From an uncultured bacterium (GTDB taxonomy: Bacteria; Bacillota; Clostridia; Oscillospirales; Oscillospiraceae), in the NCBI GenBank assembly GCA_947364395.1, contig CANASS010000005.1, positions 6,146 through 70,145 of the forward strand: a stretch of 64,000 nt of DNA. The letters run 5' to 3'. Positions 26,205-34,523 of the stretch are shown piece after piece (positions within the stretch are counted from its first letter, which is position 1; each line of letters opens with the position of its first letter). A program made the translations under genes and the position numbers. The notes under the pieces are model-generated. The model saw only the letters and a list, made by a program, of their open reading frames with translations, searched no databases and was not told where the DNA came from.

Positions 26205-27275
26205 ATGGAACAGACATTGACCCACGGCGGCGACTGGGCGGGCTACGAGGCCCAGTACGGGACCGCGCCCCTGGACTTCTCCGCCAACATCAGCCCACTG
26301 GGACTGCCTCCGGCGGTGCGGGAAGCCGCCGTCCGCGCGCTGGACTACGCGGCCAGCTACCCAGACCCCCTGTGCCGCGCCCTGGCGGGGGCCCTCGCCC
26401 AGGCGGAGGGGGTGGACCCGGACTGGTGCCTGTGCGGCAACGGGGCGGCGGACCTCATCTACCGCGCCGCGCTGGCCAGACGGCCCGCCCGGGCCCTGGT
26501 CACCGCCCCCGCCTTCTCCGAGTATGAAGCGGCGCTGGAGCTGGTTCAGTGCCGGACGGACCGCTTTGCGCTCAGGGAAGAGGATGACTTCGGGCTGGAC
26601 CAGGGCTTTGTGGAGGCTGTCGGCCCGGAGACGGACATGGTTTTCCTGTGTCAGCCCAACAACCCCACCGGGCGCGCCGTCCCCCGCCCCCTGCTGGAGC
26701 GGGTGCTGGAACGGTGCAGGGCCGTGGGCGCTCTGCTGGTGGTGGACGAGTGCTTCTGTGATTTTCTGGATGACCCCGGCGGGTTTACCATGACGGGGCT
26801 GCTGGGGGAGTACGGAAACCTGCTTGTTTTGAAGGCGTTCACCAAGCTGTACGCCATGGCGGGGCTGCGGCTGGGGTACTGCCTGTGCTCGGACCGGGCC
26901 CTGCTGGACGCCATGAGGGGCGCGGGCCAGCCCTGGGCGGTGTCCGGCCCCGCCCAGGCGGCGGGCGCCGCCGCCCTGGGGGAAACGGAATATGTCCGGG
27001 ACCTGCGGGCGCTCATCGGCCGGGAGCGGCCCCGGCTGGCGGCGGAGCTGTCCCGGCTGGGCTTCCGGGTGATCCCGGGGGAGGCCAACTATTTGCTGTT
27101 CCGCTCCCATACGCCGCTGATTCAGCCCCTGCGGGAGCGGGGCATCCTGCTGCGGGACTGCGGGAACTACCACGGTCTGGAGGAGGGCTGGTATCGGGCG
27201 GCGGTGCGGACAGCGGAGGAAAATGACCGCCTCACCGCGGCTCTGGAGGAAATTTTGAAGGAGGGAGCGCCATGA
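26205..27275 (+). CDS. cobD: L-threonine-O-3-phosphate decarboxylase
   Basis: The 356-residue PLP-dependent aminotransferase-fold enzyme has LDFSANISPLGLP at its start, CQPNNPTGR, VVDECFCDF and the lysine in LKAFTKLYAMAGLRLGY. CobD makes aminopropanol phosphate, the substrate of the preceding CbiB. It could be taken for a histidinol-phosphate aminotransferase, but context and the N-terminal motif favour CobD. The stop overlaps the cbiP start by 4 bases. Confidence 0.92.
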   Translation: MEQTLTHGGDWAGYEAQYGTAPLDFSANISPLGLPPAVREAAVRALDYAASYPDPLCRALAGALAQAEGVDPDWCLCGNGAADLIYRAALARRPARALVTAPAFSEYEAALELVQCRTDRFALREEDDFGLDQGFVEAVGPETDMVFLCQPNNPTGRAVPRPLLERVLERCRAVGALLVVDECFCDFLDDPGGFTMTGLLGEYGNLLVLKAFTKLYAMAGLRLGYCLCSDRALLDAMRGAGQPWAVSGPAQAAGAAALGETEYVRDLRALIGRERPRLAAELSRLGFRVIPGEANYLLFRSHTPLIQPLRERGILLRDCGNYHGLEEGWYRAAVRTAEENDRLTAALEEILKEGAP

Positions 27276-28753
27276 GCCGCGCCAAGTGCATCATGGTCCA
27301 GGGCACCATGTCGGGGGCGGGCAAGAGCCTGCTGTGCGCCGCCCTGTGCCGGATCTTCGCCCAGGACGGACACCGGGTGGCCCCGTTTAAGAGCCAGAAC
27401 ATGGCGCTGAACAGCTACGTCACCCGGGACGGCCTGGAGATGGGTCGGGCCCAGGTGGTCCAGGCCCAGGCGGCCTGGGCGGAGCCCGACGTGCGGATGA
27501 ACCCGGTGCTGCTCAAGCCCAGCAGCGACACGGGAAGTCAGGTCATTGTCATGGGGGAGGTCCGGGGGCATATGTCTGCCGCGGAGTATTTCCGCTACAA
27601 AAAGCAGCTCTTTCCCGAGGTGCTGGCGGCCTATGACAGCCTGGCCGCCGAAAACGACATCATCGTCATCGAGGGGGCGGGCAGTCCGGCGGAAATCAAC
27701 CTGCGGGAGGACGATATCGTCAACATGGGGCTGGCCCTGCGGCTGAACGCCCCGGTGCTGTTGGCGGGGGACATCGACCGGGGCGGCGTGTTCGCCCAGC
27801 TCTACGGCACGGCGGCCCTCCTCCAGCCCCAGGAGCAGGCGCGGATTGCCGGACTCATCATCAACAAATTCCGGGGGGATCTGGAGATTCTGCGCCCCGG
27901 CCTGTCCATGCTGGAGGAAAAGACGGGCAAGCCGGTGCTGGGTGTGGTGCCCTACCTGAGGGTGGACGTGGACGACGAGGACTCCCTTGCCCCCTGCCTG
28001 ACCCGGGAGGAGGTCCACAAGCCTTTGGACGCGGCGGTGGTCCGTCTGCCCCGCATCTCCAACTTCACCGACTTCACCCCCCTGGAGGAGCACCCCCAGA
28101 TCGGGGTGCGCTATGTGGACGATCCCCAGAAGCTGGGCAGCCCGGATATCGTCATCCTCCCCGGCACCAAGAGCACTGTGGGCGATCTGCTGTGGCTGCG
28201 GCAGAACGGGCTGGAGGCCGCGATTCAAAAGCTGGCCGGGTCCGGCACGCCGGTTTTGGGGGTGTGCGGCGGCTATCAAATGCTGGGCCAGGTGATCCAC
28301 GACCGGTCGGGGGTGGAGTACGGCAGTTCGGGCAGCATCCGGGGGATGGGCTTGCTGCCCATCGAGACCACCTTCCTGTCCGAGAAGTCCCGGACCAGGA
28401 TGGAGGCCAAAGTGGTGGCCGGTCCGCTGGCCGGGGCCCGGCTGGACGGGTACGAGATTCACATGGGGACCACCCAGGTGGGCGGTGAGCCCTTCTGCGT
28501 GCTGGAGAACGGACAAACGGACGGCTGTGCCCAGGGCAGCGTGTGGGGGACCTACCTCCACGGGCTGTTCGACAGCGGGGAACTGACCCAGAAGCTGGCC
28601 GCCCTGCTGTGCGGGCGCAAGGGCCTGGAGCCGGACGCCGCCCAGGCGGTGTCCCACGCCGCCTACCAGCAGACCCAGCTGGACCTGCTGGCCCGGGGCG
28701 TCCGGGAGGCCCTGGACATGGAACAAATTTATCGGGTGATGGAGGGATCGTGA
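27272..28753 (+). CDS. cbiP: Adenosylcobyric acid synthase
   Basis: The 493-residue protein has an N-terminal dethiobiotin-synthetase-like ATPase domain (VQGTMSGAGKSLLCAALCRIF, then VAPFKSQNMALNSYVT) and a C-terminal glutamine amidotransferase domain (~250-493) with the Cys in LGVCGGYQMLG. CbiP amidates four remaining side chains of the corrin ring. The next gene starts immediately after its stop. Confidence 0.95.
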   Translation: MSRAKCIMVQGTMSGAGKSLLCAALCRIFAQDGHRVAPFKSQNMALNSYVTRDGLEMGRAQVVQAQAAWAEPDVRMNPVLLKPSSDTGSQVIVMGEVRGHMSAAEYFRYKKQLFPEVLAAYDSLAAENDIIVIEGAGSPAEINLREDDIVNMGLALRLNAPVLLAGDIDRGGVFAQLYGTAALLQPQEQARIAGLIINKFRGDLEILRPGLSMLEEKTGKPVLGVVPYLRVDVDDEDSLAPCLTREEVHKPLDAAVVRLPRISNFTDFTPLEEHPQIGVRYVDDPQKLGSPDIVILPGTKSTVGDLLWLRQNGLEAAIQKLAGSGTPVLGVCGGYQMLGQVIHDRSGVEYGSSGSIRGMGLLPIETTFLSEKSRTRMEAKVVAGPLAGARLDGYEIHMGTTQVGGEPFCVLENGQTDGCAQGSVWGTYLHGLFDSGELTQKLAALLCGRKGLEPDAAQAVSHAAYQQTQLDLLARGVREALDMEQIYRVMEGS

Positions 28754-29431
28754 ATGGATGTGACCTATAGGACCCCGGCGGGCATTGAGGCGGAGAGCAT
28801 GCGGATCATCGGGGAGGAGCTGGCGATGCTGGGGCTGGCCATCCCGGCGGAGCGGGAGGCGGTGGTGAAACGGGTCATTCACACCACGGCGGATTTCGAC
28901 TACGCGGCCAGCCTGCGCTTCACGGAGGGGGCGGTGCAGCGGGCCGTTGCGGCGTTCCAGGCCGGAGCCTCCATCGTGACGGACACCAACATGGCCAAGG
29001 CCGGGGTGAGCAAGGCCGCGCTGGCCAAGCTGGGGGGACAGGTCCTCTGCTTCATGGCCGACCCGGAGGTGGCCGCCGCCGCCAAGGCCCGGGGGGACAC
29101 CCGCGCGGTGGTGTGCATGGAGAAAGCCGCCCAAGAGCATCCCGGCGCGGTGCTGGCGGTGGGCAACGCCCCCACGGCCCTGCTGAAGCTCTGCGAGCTG
29201 ATGGAAGCGGGCCTGCGCCCCGCCCTGGTGGTGGGCGCGCCGGTTGGCTTCGTCAACGTGGTGGAGAGCAAGGAGCGGATCTTTGAGGCCTGCGAACGGT
29301 ACGGCGTGCCCTGCGTCGCCGCCATGGGCCGCAAGGGGGGGAGCAACGTGGCCGCCGCCATCTGCAACGCCCTGCTGTACACGGCCCTGGACGCGGTGGA
29401 CCCGGCCCGGCGGGGAGAGAAGCTCACATGA
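28754..29431 (+). CDS. cbiC: Cobalt-precorrin-8 methylmutase
   Basis: The 225-residue protein shows the CbiC/CobH pattern IEAESMRII, VIHTTADFDYA, IVTDTNMAKAGVSK and APVGFVNVVESKE. It moves a methyl group from C11 to C12 to give cobyrinate. Placement after cbiP is unusual in that it acts earlier than its neighbours. The stop overlaps the next gene by 4 bases. Confidence 0.95.
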   Translation: MDVTYRTPAGIEAESMRIIGEELAMLGLAIPAEREAVVKRVIHTTADFDYAASLRFTEGAVQRAVAAFQAGASIVTDTNMAKAGVSKAALAKLGGQVLCFMADPEVAAAAKARGDTRAVVCMEKAAQEHPGAVLAVGNAPTALLKLCELMEAGLRPALVVGAPVGFVNVVESKERIFEACERYGVPCVAAMGRKGGSNVAAAICNALLYTALDAVDPARRGEKLT

Positions 29432-29937
29432 CGGGGCTGGTCCACCTCTACTGGGGGGAGGGCAAGGGCAAAACCACCGCCGCCATGGGACTGGCCCTGC
29501 GCTCACTGGGCGCGGGGCGGAAGGTGGTGGTCGTCCAGTTTTTGAAGGGCGGCCCCAGCGGGGAGATTCCCCTTCTGGAACAGCTGGGAGCCCGGGTATT
29601 CCGGGGAAAAGCGGGGCAGAAATTCACCTTTCAGATGACCGAGGCGGAGAGGGCGGAGACCAAGGCCCTCCAGACGGAGCACCTGCGCCGGGCCCTGGCG
29701 CTGGAGGCGGACCTGCTGGTGCTGGACGAGGCCTGCGCCGCCTGGCAGAAGGACCTGGCGGACCGGGACCTGCTGGAGCAGGCGGTGCTGGAAAAACCAG
29801 AGGTCCAAGAGGTGGTCCTCACCGGCCGGGAGCCCCCGGACTGGCTGTGGGAGGCCGCGGACTACATCACCGAGATGAAATGCCATCGTCACCCCTTTGA
29901 ACAGGGGATTCCCGCTCGGGAGGGCGTGGAGTTTTAG
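29428..29937 (+). CDS. cobO: Corrinoid adenosyltransferase (CobO/BtuR type)
   Basis: The 169-residue protein has the P-loop YWGEGKGKTTAAMGLALR, VVVVQFLKGG, LLVLDEACAAW and the C-terminal ADYITEMKCHRHPFEQGI signature of the family. It transfers the adenosyl group of ATP to the cobalt of reduced corrinoids. It is the last gene of the B12 operon, followed by hairpins and a terminator. Confidence 0.95.
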   Translation: MTGLVHLYWGEGKGKTTAAMGLALRSLGAGRKVVVVQFLKGGPSGEIPLLEQLGARVFRGKAGQKFTFQMTEAERAETKALQTEHLRRALALEADLLVLDEACAAWQKDLADRDLLEQAVLEKPEVQEVVLTGREPPDWLWEAADYITEMKCHRHPFEQGIPAREGVEF

Positions 29938-29943
29938 GGGACG

Positions 29944-30036
29944 CTGGGGCTCTGCCCCAGACCCCGCCGCCCTTTGTAAAGGGCGGCCCTAAACTTTTAA
30001 AGGAGTGAGCCGCCGGCTCACTCCTTTTATTTTTTT
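29944..30036 (+). terminator. Hairpins and terminator closing the B12 operon
   Basis: Two GC hairpins (29944-29960; 29966-29988) are followed by a strong terminator with stem 29999-30027 and a T-rich tail to 30036. The rest of the gap to 30300 shows no gene, only two copies of the palindrome-tail repeat for the minus-strand helicase gene. Confidence 0.85.
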
Positions 30037-30127
30037 ATAGCTGGAAAAAATGGAAAGGCTTCTTCCAGACTGCCGCATGCGTTTCGTTTCCGAGGGTATG
30101 CTTTCCAATTCGAGCTGCTGTGATAAC

Positions 30128-30289
30128 GGTCCAAAAGTTCTTCTTCGGTTCCCTTTTCTTTCAAGAATCAGTATTCTATCAATGCCCTGCCACGTTTCGT
30201 AGTCGGGCAGAAATGGGACTTAAACCACCCTGTCCGTCAGCGAGCTAAAGTTCTTTTTCGGTTCCTTTTTCTTTCAAGAAAAAGGAACC
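30128..30289 (-). repeat. Palindrome-tail repeat after the helicase gene (one full, one partial copy)
   Basis: The palindrome 30260-30289 (GGTTCC(T5)CTTTC/GAAAG(A5)GGAACC type) is followed on the minus strand by GAAAAAGAACTTTAG. A second, partial copy with GAAGAAGAACTTTTGGACCG lies at about 30128-30165. Family described among the findings. Confidence 0.7.
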
Positions 30290-30300
30290 ATCAAATGTGC

Positions 30301-32784
30301 TTACACCTTCTTGATGTACTGGGCGCTGGTTTTCAGCATCAGCCGCTTGGTTCCCACCCCGTCGAAGGCGATCTCCAGCAGCACATCGCCCCCCATCTTC
30401 TGGGCGGACAGCACCATGCCCCGGCCAAAGGCCTTGTGCTCCAGCATGTCCCCCTTCTGGAACTCGGGCAGGGCGGGGCCGGACGGGGATGCGGCGGACC
30501 GAAACACCGGCCAGGAGGCGGGCTTCTCCGGGCGGGGCGGCGTGTAAGTGCGCCGCTCCCCGCCGCCGTAGGCGGGGCGGTAGGGGTCCCGGTGGGTGGA
30601 CACCCGGGGCGTCTGGTCGAATTCGTCCCAGTTCCCCCCGGCGGGCGCGGGGTCCAGATAGGACCGCCCGGACTGGTCCAGCAGCTCTGCCGGGATCTCC
30701 CCCGTGAACCGGGAGGGCCGGTTGGTGCTGGTGCGGCCAAACAGCATCCGCTGGCTGGCGCAGGTGAGGTACAGCCGCTCCTTGGCCCGGGTCAGGGCCA
30801 CGTAGCACAGCCGCCGTTCCTCCTCCATCTCCTCCGCCTCACCGATGGCCCGTATGCCGGGGAAAATTCCCTCCTCCATGCCCACCACAAACACCGCGGG
30901 GAACTCCAGCCCCTTTGCGGAGTGCATGGTCATCATCACCACCGCGTCCTCGTCGGGGCTGTGGCTGTCCAGGTCGGTGTACAGGGCGGTCTCGTCCAAA
31001 AAGCCCGCCAGGGTGGGTTCCCCTTCGGCGTTCTCCATGTAGCCCTTGATGGAGGTGAGCAGCTCCCGCACGTTCTCCAGCCGGGTGCGGCTCTCAATGT
31101 TGTTTTTAGCCTGGAGCATGGCGGCGTAGCCCGTCCGGGTCACCACCTCCTCATAAAAATTCTCCAGGTCCATGGTCTGGGACAGGGCGGTGAGCTCCTC
31201 CATCAGCTTCACGAACTCCCCCAGCCTCTTGGCGGGCTTTTGCAGCTGCGGGTATTCCCCGGCGTGGGCGATGACCTCCCAGAAAGACACCCCCTGGGCT
31301 GCGGCGATCTCCCGGGCCCGCTCCACCGTGGCGCCTCCAATGCCCCGGGGCGGGTTGTTGATAATCCGGGTGAGGCGCAGGTCGTCGGCGTGGTTCTGGA
31401 TGGCGCACAGGTAGGCCAGCATGTCCTTTACTTCCGCCCGGTCGAAAAACCGGGTGCCGCCAATGACCTTGTAGGGGATGCCGCTGCGCTTGAAGGCCAC
31501 CTCCAGCTGGTTGGACTGGGCGTTCATCCGGTAGAGGATGGCGTGATCGTTCCACTTCACCCCGGCGTGGTAGTCCTCCATCAGCTTGTCCGCCACAAAC
31601 CGGGCCTCGTCGTTCTCGTTCATGGCGGTGTAGAGCCGGACCTTGTCCCCCGCCGCCCCCGCCGTCCACAGCTCCTTGCCCTTGCGGCCCTGGTTGTGGC
31701 GGATGACGGCGTTGGCCGCGTCCAGAATGTTCTTGGTGGAGCGGTAGTTTTGCTCCAGCCGGATGGTGCGGCAGCCCTTGTACTGGTCCTCGAAGGAGAG
31801 GATATTTTCGATGGTGGCCCCCCGGAAACGGTAGATGGACTGGTCGTCGTCCCCCACCACGCAGATGTTCTCCCGCTCTCCCGCCAGCAGGGAGGCCAGC
31901 AGGTACTGGAGGTTGTTGGTGTCCTGGTACTCGTCAATGAGCACGTAGCGGAATTTTTTCTGGTAATATGCCAGAACGTTGTCATGCTCCTGGAGCAGGC
32001 GGACGGTGTGGAGGATGATGTCGTCGAAGTCCAGCGCACCGGCCTCCCACAGCCGCTTTTCGTACTCCGTATACAGCCGGGCGATTTTTTGTAGGCGGTA
32101 GTCTCCCGCCCGGTCCGCCTCCTCGGCGAAATCCCGGGCCAGCTGGAGCTTGTCCTTGGCCTTGGAGATGGTGCCCAACATCGAGCGGGGGGGGAACTGC
32201 TTGTCGTCCAGGCTCAGCGCCTGGATGCAGTCTTTCATCACCCGCAGGGAGTCGTCGGTGTCGTAGATGGTGAAGGAGGAGGGAAAGCCCAGCCGCTCAA
32301 TGTCCCGGCGGAGTATGCGCACACAGGCGGAGTGGAAGGTGGACGCCCACACGTCCCGGGCGGCAGGGCCCAGCATTTTTTCCAGGCGGTCCTTCAGCTC
32401 CCCGGCGGCCTTGTTGGTGAAGGTGATGGCGATGATAGTCCAGGGCGGGGCGGGGTCCAGGGCGCACAGCCGGTCCGCCTGGAGTCTGCCCTCCCGGGAA
32501 GGCGCTTGGGCATACCGCCGCAGAAACTCCAAATCCTCCTCTGCCGCCCACTCCGGCGCGTCGTCGGAGTCCGACCCCCGGCCATAGCGGATCAGGTTGG
32601 CCACCCGGTGGATGAGCACGGTGGTCTTGCCCGACCCTGCCCCCGCCAGCAGCAGCAGGGGACCTTCGGTGGCCAGCACCGCCTTTTGCTGCTCCGGGTT
32701 GAGATTTTGGTAGTTTTGGCCGATGACCGCCCGGCGGAGGCGGCAGAATTCCAGCTCCTGCTGCTGTGTCAGCATATGTATCAT
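30301..32784 (-). CDS. pcrA: UvrD/PcrA-family ATP-dependent DNA helicase
   Basis: The ~827-residue superfamily 1A helicase has a Q motif (LNPEQQKAVLA), Walker A (AGAGSGKTT at ~48-56), motif Ia (TFTNKAAGEL), DEYQDTNNLQ (motif II), VVGDDDQSIYRFRGA (III), EQNYRST (IV) and VMTMHSAKGLEFPAVFVVG (V/VI area). The C terminus ends with the FQKGDMLEHKAFGRGMV type fold of PcrA, which binds RNA polymerase in relatives. It acts in repair and replication-conflict resolution. Starts TTG 32787, ATG 32784 and ATG 32775 share the AAAGGGA site; 32784 is chosen. Confidence 0.95.
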   Translation of the reverse strand: MIHMLTQQQELEFCRLRRAVIGQNYQNLNPEQQKAVLATEGPLLLLAGAGSGKTTVLIHRVANLIRYGRGSDSDDAPEWAAEEDLEFLRRYAQAPSREGRLQADRLCALDPAPPWTIIAITFTNKAAGELKDRLEKMLGPAARDVWASTFHSACVRILRRDIERLGFPSSFTIYDTDDSLRVMKDCIQALSLDDKQFPPRSMLGTISKAKDKLQLARDFAEEADRAGDYRLQKIARLYTEYEKRLWEAGALDFDDIILHTVRLLQEHDNVLAYYQKKFRYVLIDEYQDTNNLQYLLASLLAGERENICVVGDDDQSIYRFRGATIENILSFEDQYKGCRTIRLEQNYRSTKNILDAANAVIRHNQGRKGKELWTAGAAGDKVRLYTAMNENDEARFVADKLMEDYHAGVKWNDHAILYRMNAQSNQLEVAFKRSGIPYKVIGGTRFFDRAEVKDMLAYLCAIQNHADDLRLTRIINNPPRGIGGATVERAREIAAAQGVSFWEVIAHAGEYPQLQKPAKRLGEFVKLMEELTALSQTMDLENFYEEVVTRTGYAAMLQAKNNIESRTRLENVRELLTSIKGYMENAEGEPTLAGFLDETALYTDLDSHSPDEDAVVMMTMHSAKGLEFPAVFVVGMEEGIFPGIRAIGEAEEMEEERRLCYVALTRAKERLYLTCASQRMLFGRTSTNRPSRFTGEIPAELLDQSGRSYLDPAPAGGNWDEFDQTPRVSTHRDPYRPAYGGGERRTYTPPRPEKPASWPVFRSAASPSGPALPEFQKGDMLEHKAFGRGMVLSAQKMGGDVLLEIAFDGVGTKRLMLKTSAQYIKKV

Positions 32785-32871
32785 CAATCCCTTTCGTCAA
32801 GTAGGAGCATTATACCAGACCCCGGCGGAAAAGTACAGAGGGGCCCTGTAAATTGAAGCCGAGGGGCACGG

Positions 32872-32910
32872 GCAGAGAACGCCGGGGCCTACAGCCCCGG
32901 CGTTCTCTGC
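32872..32910. other. Perfect 17-bp hairpin between two minus-strand genes
   Basis: The arms 32872-32888 and 32894-32910 are perfectly complementary with a 5-base loop. No T-run follows on either strand, so it may be an RNA 3'-end stabiliser or weak terminator for the gene ending at 32925. Confidence 0.55.
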
Positions 32911-32924
32911 TTCTGGCTAAGTAA

Positions 32925-33695
32925 TCACACACCCTGTTCCAGCAGGGCCCTGAGACGGCGGCACCGCTGCTGGCAGGCGTCGGCCAGCTCGCCGTACAGC
33001 TCCAGCAGATCCGGGTCCTCCCAGTCGTCGGCGGCCAGCCGGAAGGCGGTCTCCTGCCGCTGCTCCGCCTGATGGCGGCTGCGCAGCGCCCCCCAGTAGG
33101 ACGGAATGGCCGGGGCCCCCAGCAGCTCCGTGGGCCAGTACCGCAGGCCGGTGAGCAAAAAGTAGGCCGCCGACAGCTTCCGGGCGTGCTTGTGCAGCTC
33201 CCCAGCCAGGCTGTTCAGCGTCCGGGCGTCGGTCCCCCGGGCCCGGCGGGCCAGATAGCGGTAGAACTGCCAGCCCTCCAGGGCGTCCATCACGTGGCGG
33301 CGCAGGCGGGCGGCCCGGTCGTCCCCGCCCTGGGGCTCCTCCCACAGGGCGGGCATATCGCCGTCCCAGCCCCGTCCCTCCTGGGGGGGCAGGCCCTCCG
33401 GGGGCTGGGCGGTCAGGCTGGGGGGCTCAGGGGCGGGCAGATCCTCCGCCGGGGGCTGCTGCTCCGCCGGCGGCGCGTCCGGCTGGGGGGCGTCCCCGCC
33501 GGGGCGGCAGGACGGGGGAAGCCCCTCCTCCCCCTGGCCCATCAGGGCTTTCAGGCACTCGCAGGACACATCCCCTCCGCCGATGGGACCGGGCCGGATG
33601 GGGCTGCTGTCCTCAGACCGGCCCGCCATCACCCTCTGCCACACCCGCTGAAATACCTCCTGGTCCTTCAGCGAGCATGGGATCATATCTTCCAT
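32925..33695 (-). CDS. Ferritin-like/rubrerythrin-type unknown protein
   Basis: The 256-residue protein starts MEDMIPCSLKDQEVFQRVWQRV at ATG 33695, chosen for the AAAGGAGGTG site; the longer frame to 33719 has none. Residues ~60-130 are a Pro/Gly/Glu-rich linker. The C-terminal ~125 residues are helical with E..QFYRYLARRA, GELHKHARKLSAAYFLLTG and RHQAEQRQETAF, resembling ferritin-like proteins of unknown function common in Clostridia. The diiron ligands are not obviously complete. Monocistronic; role unknown. Confidence 0.7.
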   Translation of the reverse strand: MEDMIPCSLKDQEVFQRVWQRVMAGRSEDSSPIRPGPIGGGDVSCECLKALMGQGEEGLPPSCRPGGDAPQPDAPPAEQQPPAEDLPAPEPPSLTAQPPEGLPPQEGRGWDGDMPALWEEPQGGDDRAARLRRHVMDALEGWQFYRYLARRARGTDARTLNSLAGELHKHARKLSAAYFLLTGLRYWPTELLGAPAIPSYWGALRSRHQAEQRQETAFRLAADDWEDPDLLELYGELADACQQRCRRLRALLEQGV

Positions 33696-33748
33696 GTTCA
33701 CACCTCCTTTGCCCCACATTCTATGTGGGAAGGGAGGGTTTTGCCAAT

Positions 33749-34381
33749 CTACTTCCAGAGAAGCTCCTTAAAGGAGCGGATATACCGGGCGCACACCGTT
33801 TTCAATTCCTCCTGGCGGGCGGCGTAATAGGCGTCGTACACCCCCACGGCGGTCATGCCCGCCCTGGCGGCGGTGGCGCAGTTGTCCGGGCTGTCGTCGA
33901 AGAGGGTGCACGCCTCCAGCGGTGCGCCCAGGCGGCCGCTCAGCTCCACAAAGCACTGGGGGTCCCGCTTTTCCAGTCCGATTTCCTCGGCAAATACCAC
34001 ATGCCCGAACAGCTCCCACAAGCCGAACCGCTCCAGCCCCGCCCGGCACAGGGCGGGACGGCAGGCGGTGAATATGGCCATCGGGCGGCCCTGGGCGGCG
34101 CACTGACGCAAAAAGGCCTCTGCCCCCGGCTTCAGGGGGGCCAGCTCCCGGTAATGGCGCTCCGCCATGGCGTCCCACTCCGCCATGATGTCCTCCGGGG
34201 AATCGGGCAGATGGTAGTAGTCCTTGGTGAACCGGGCCGCGATGGGGTAGATGGAGCGCTCCACCACCCGCTGGTACTCCGGGGTGTGGGCCAGTCCCCG
34301 GCGGGCCAGAAATTCCAGGTCCACTTGCAGCCAGATGCCGTTGGTGTCGGTGATGGTGCCGTCCAGGTCAAATATATACAT
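33749..34381 (-). CDS. HAD-superfamily phosphatase
   Basis: The 210-residue protein has the catalytic motif FDLDGTITDTN (D5 nucleophile, D7 acid/base), a helical cap, AIFTACRP (motif II Thr) and TLFDDSPDNCATAARAGM (motif IV). HAD phosphatases hydrolyse phosphate esters such as sugar or nucleotide phosphates; the substrate is unknown. ATG 34381 has AAGGAG upstream and its own promoter. Confidence 0.88.
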   Translation of the reverse strand: MYIFDLDGTITDTNGIWLQVDLEFLARRGLAHTPEYQRVVERSIYPIAARFTKDYYHLPDSPEDIMAEWDAMAERHYRELAPLKPGAEAFLRQCAAQGRPMAIFTACRPALCRAGLERFGLWELFGHVVFAEEIGLEKRDPQCFVELSGRLGAPLEACTLFDDSPDNCATAARAGMTAVGVYDAYYAARQEELKTVCARYIRSFKELLWK

Positions 34382-34407
34382 GGGCTCAACTCCTTACAGG
34401 TCCTCTC

Positions 34408-34436
34408 AGCATACCAGACCAGGGCTGGTTTGACAA
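34408..34436 (-). promoter_or_regulatory. Promoter of the HAD phosphatase gene
   Basis: On the minus strand TTGTCA (34431-34436) and TATGCT (34408-34413) are separated by 17 bases. Confidence 0.6.
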
Positions 34437-34463
34437 GGTCTGCCACAAATTTTCCCCGCCGCG

Positions 34464-34492
34464 TTGACTTGTCCCCCTGTTGTGGATACAAT
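34464..34492 (+). promoter_or_regulatory. Promoter of comEC-holA-rnmV
   Basis: TTGACT (34464-34469) and TACAAT (34487-34492) are separated by 17 bases, 31 bases before the comEC start. Confidence 0.7.
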
Positions 34493-34523
34493 AGGGGGGA
34501 GCATTTGGAAGGGGGCGGCGGAT

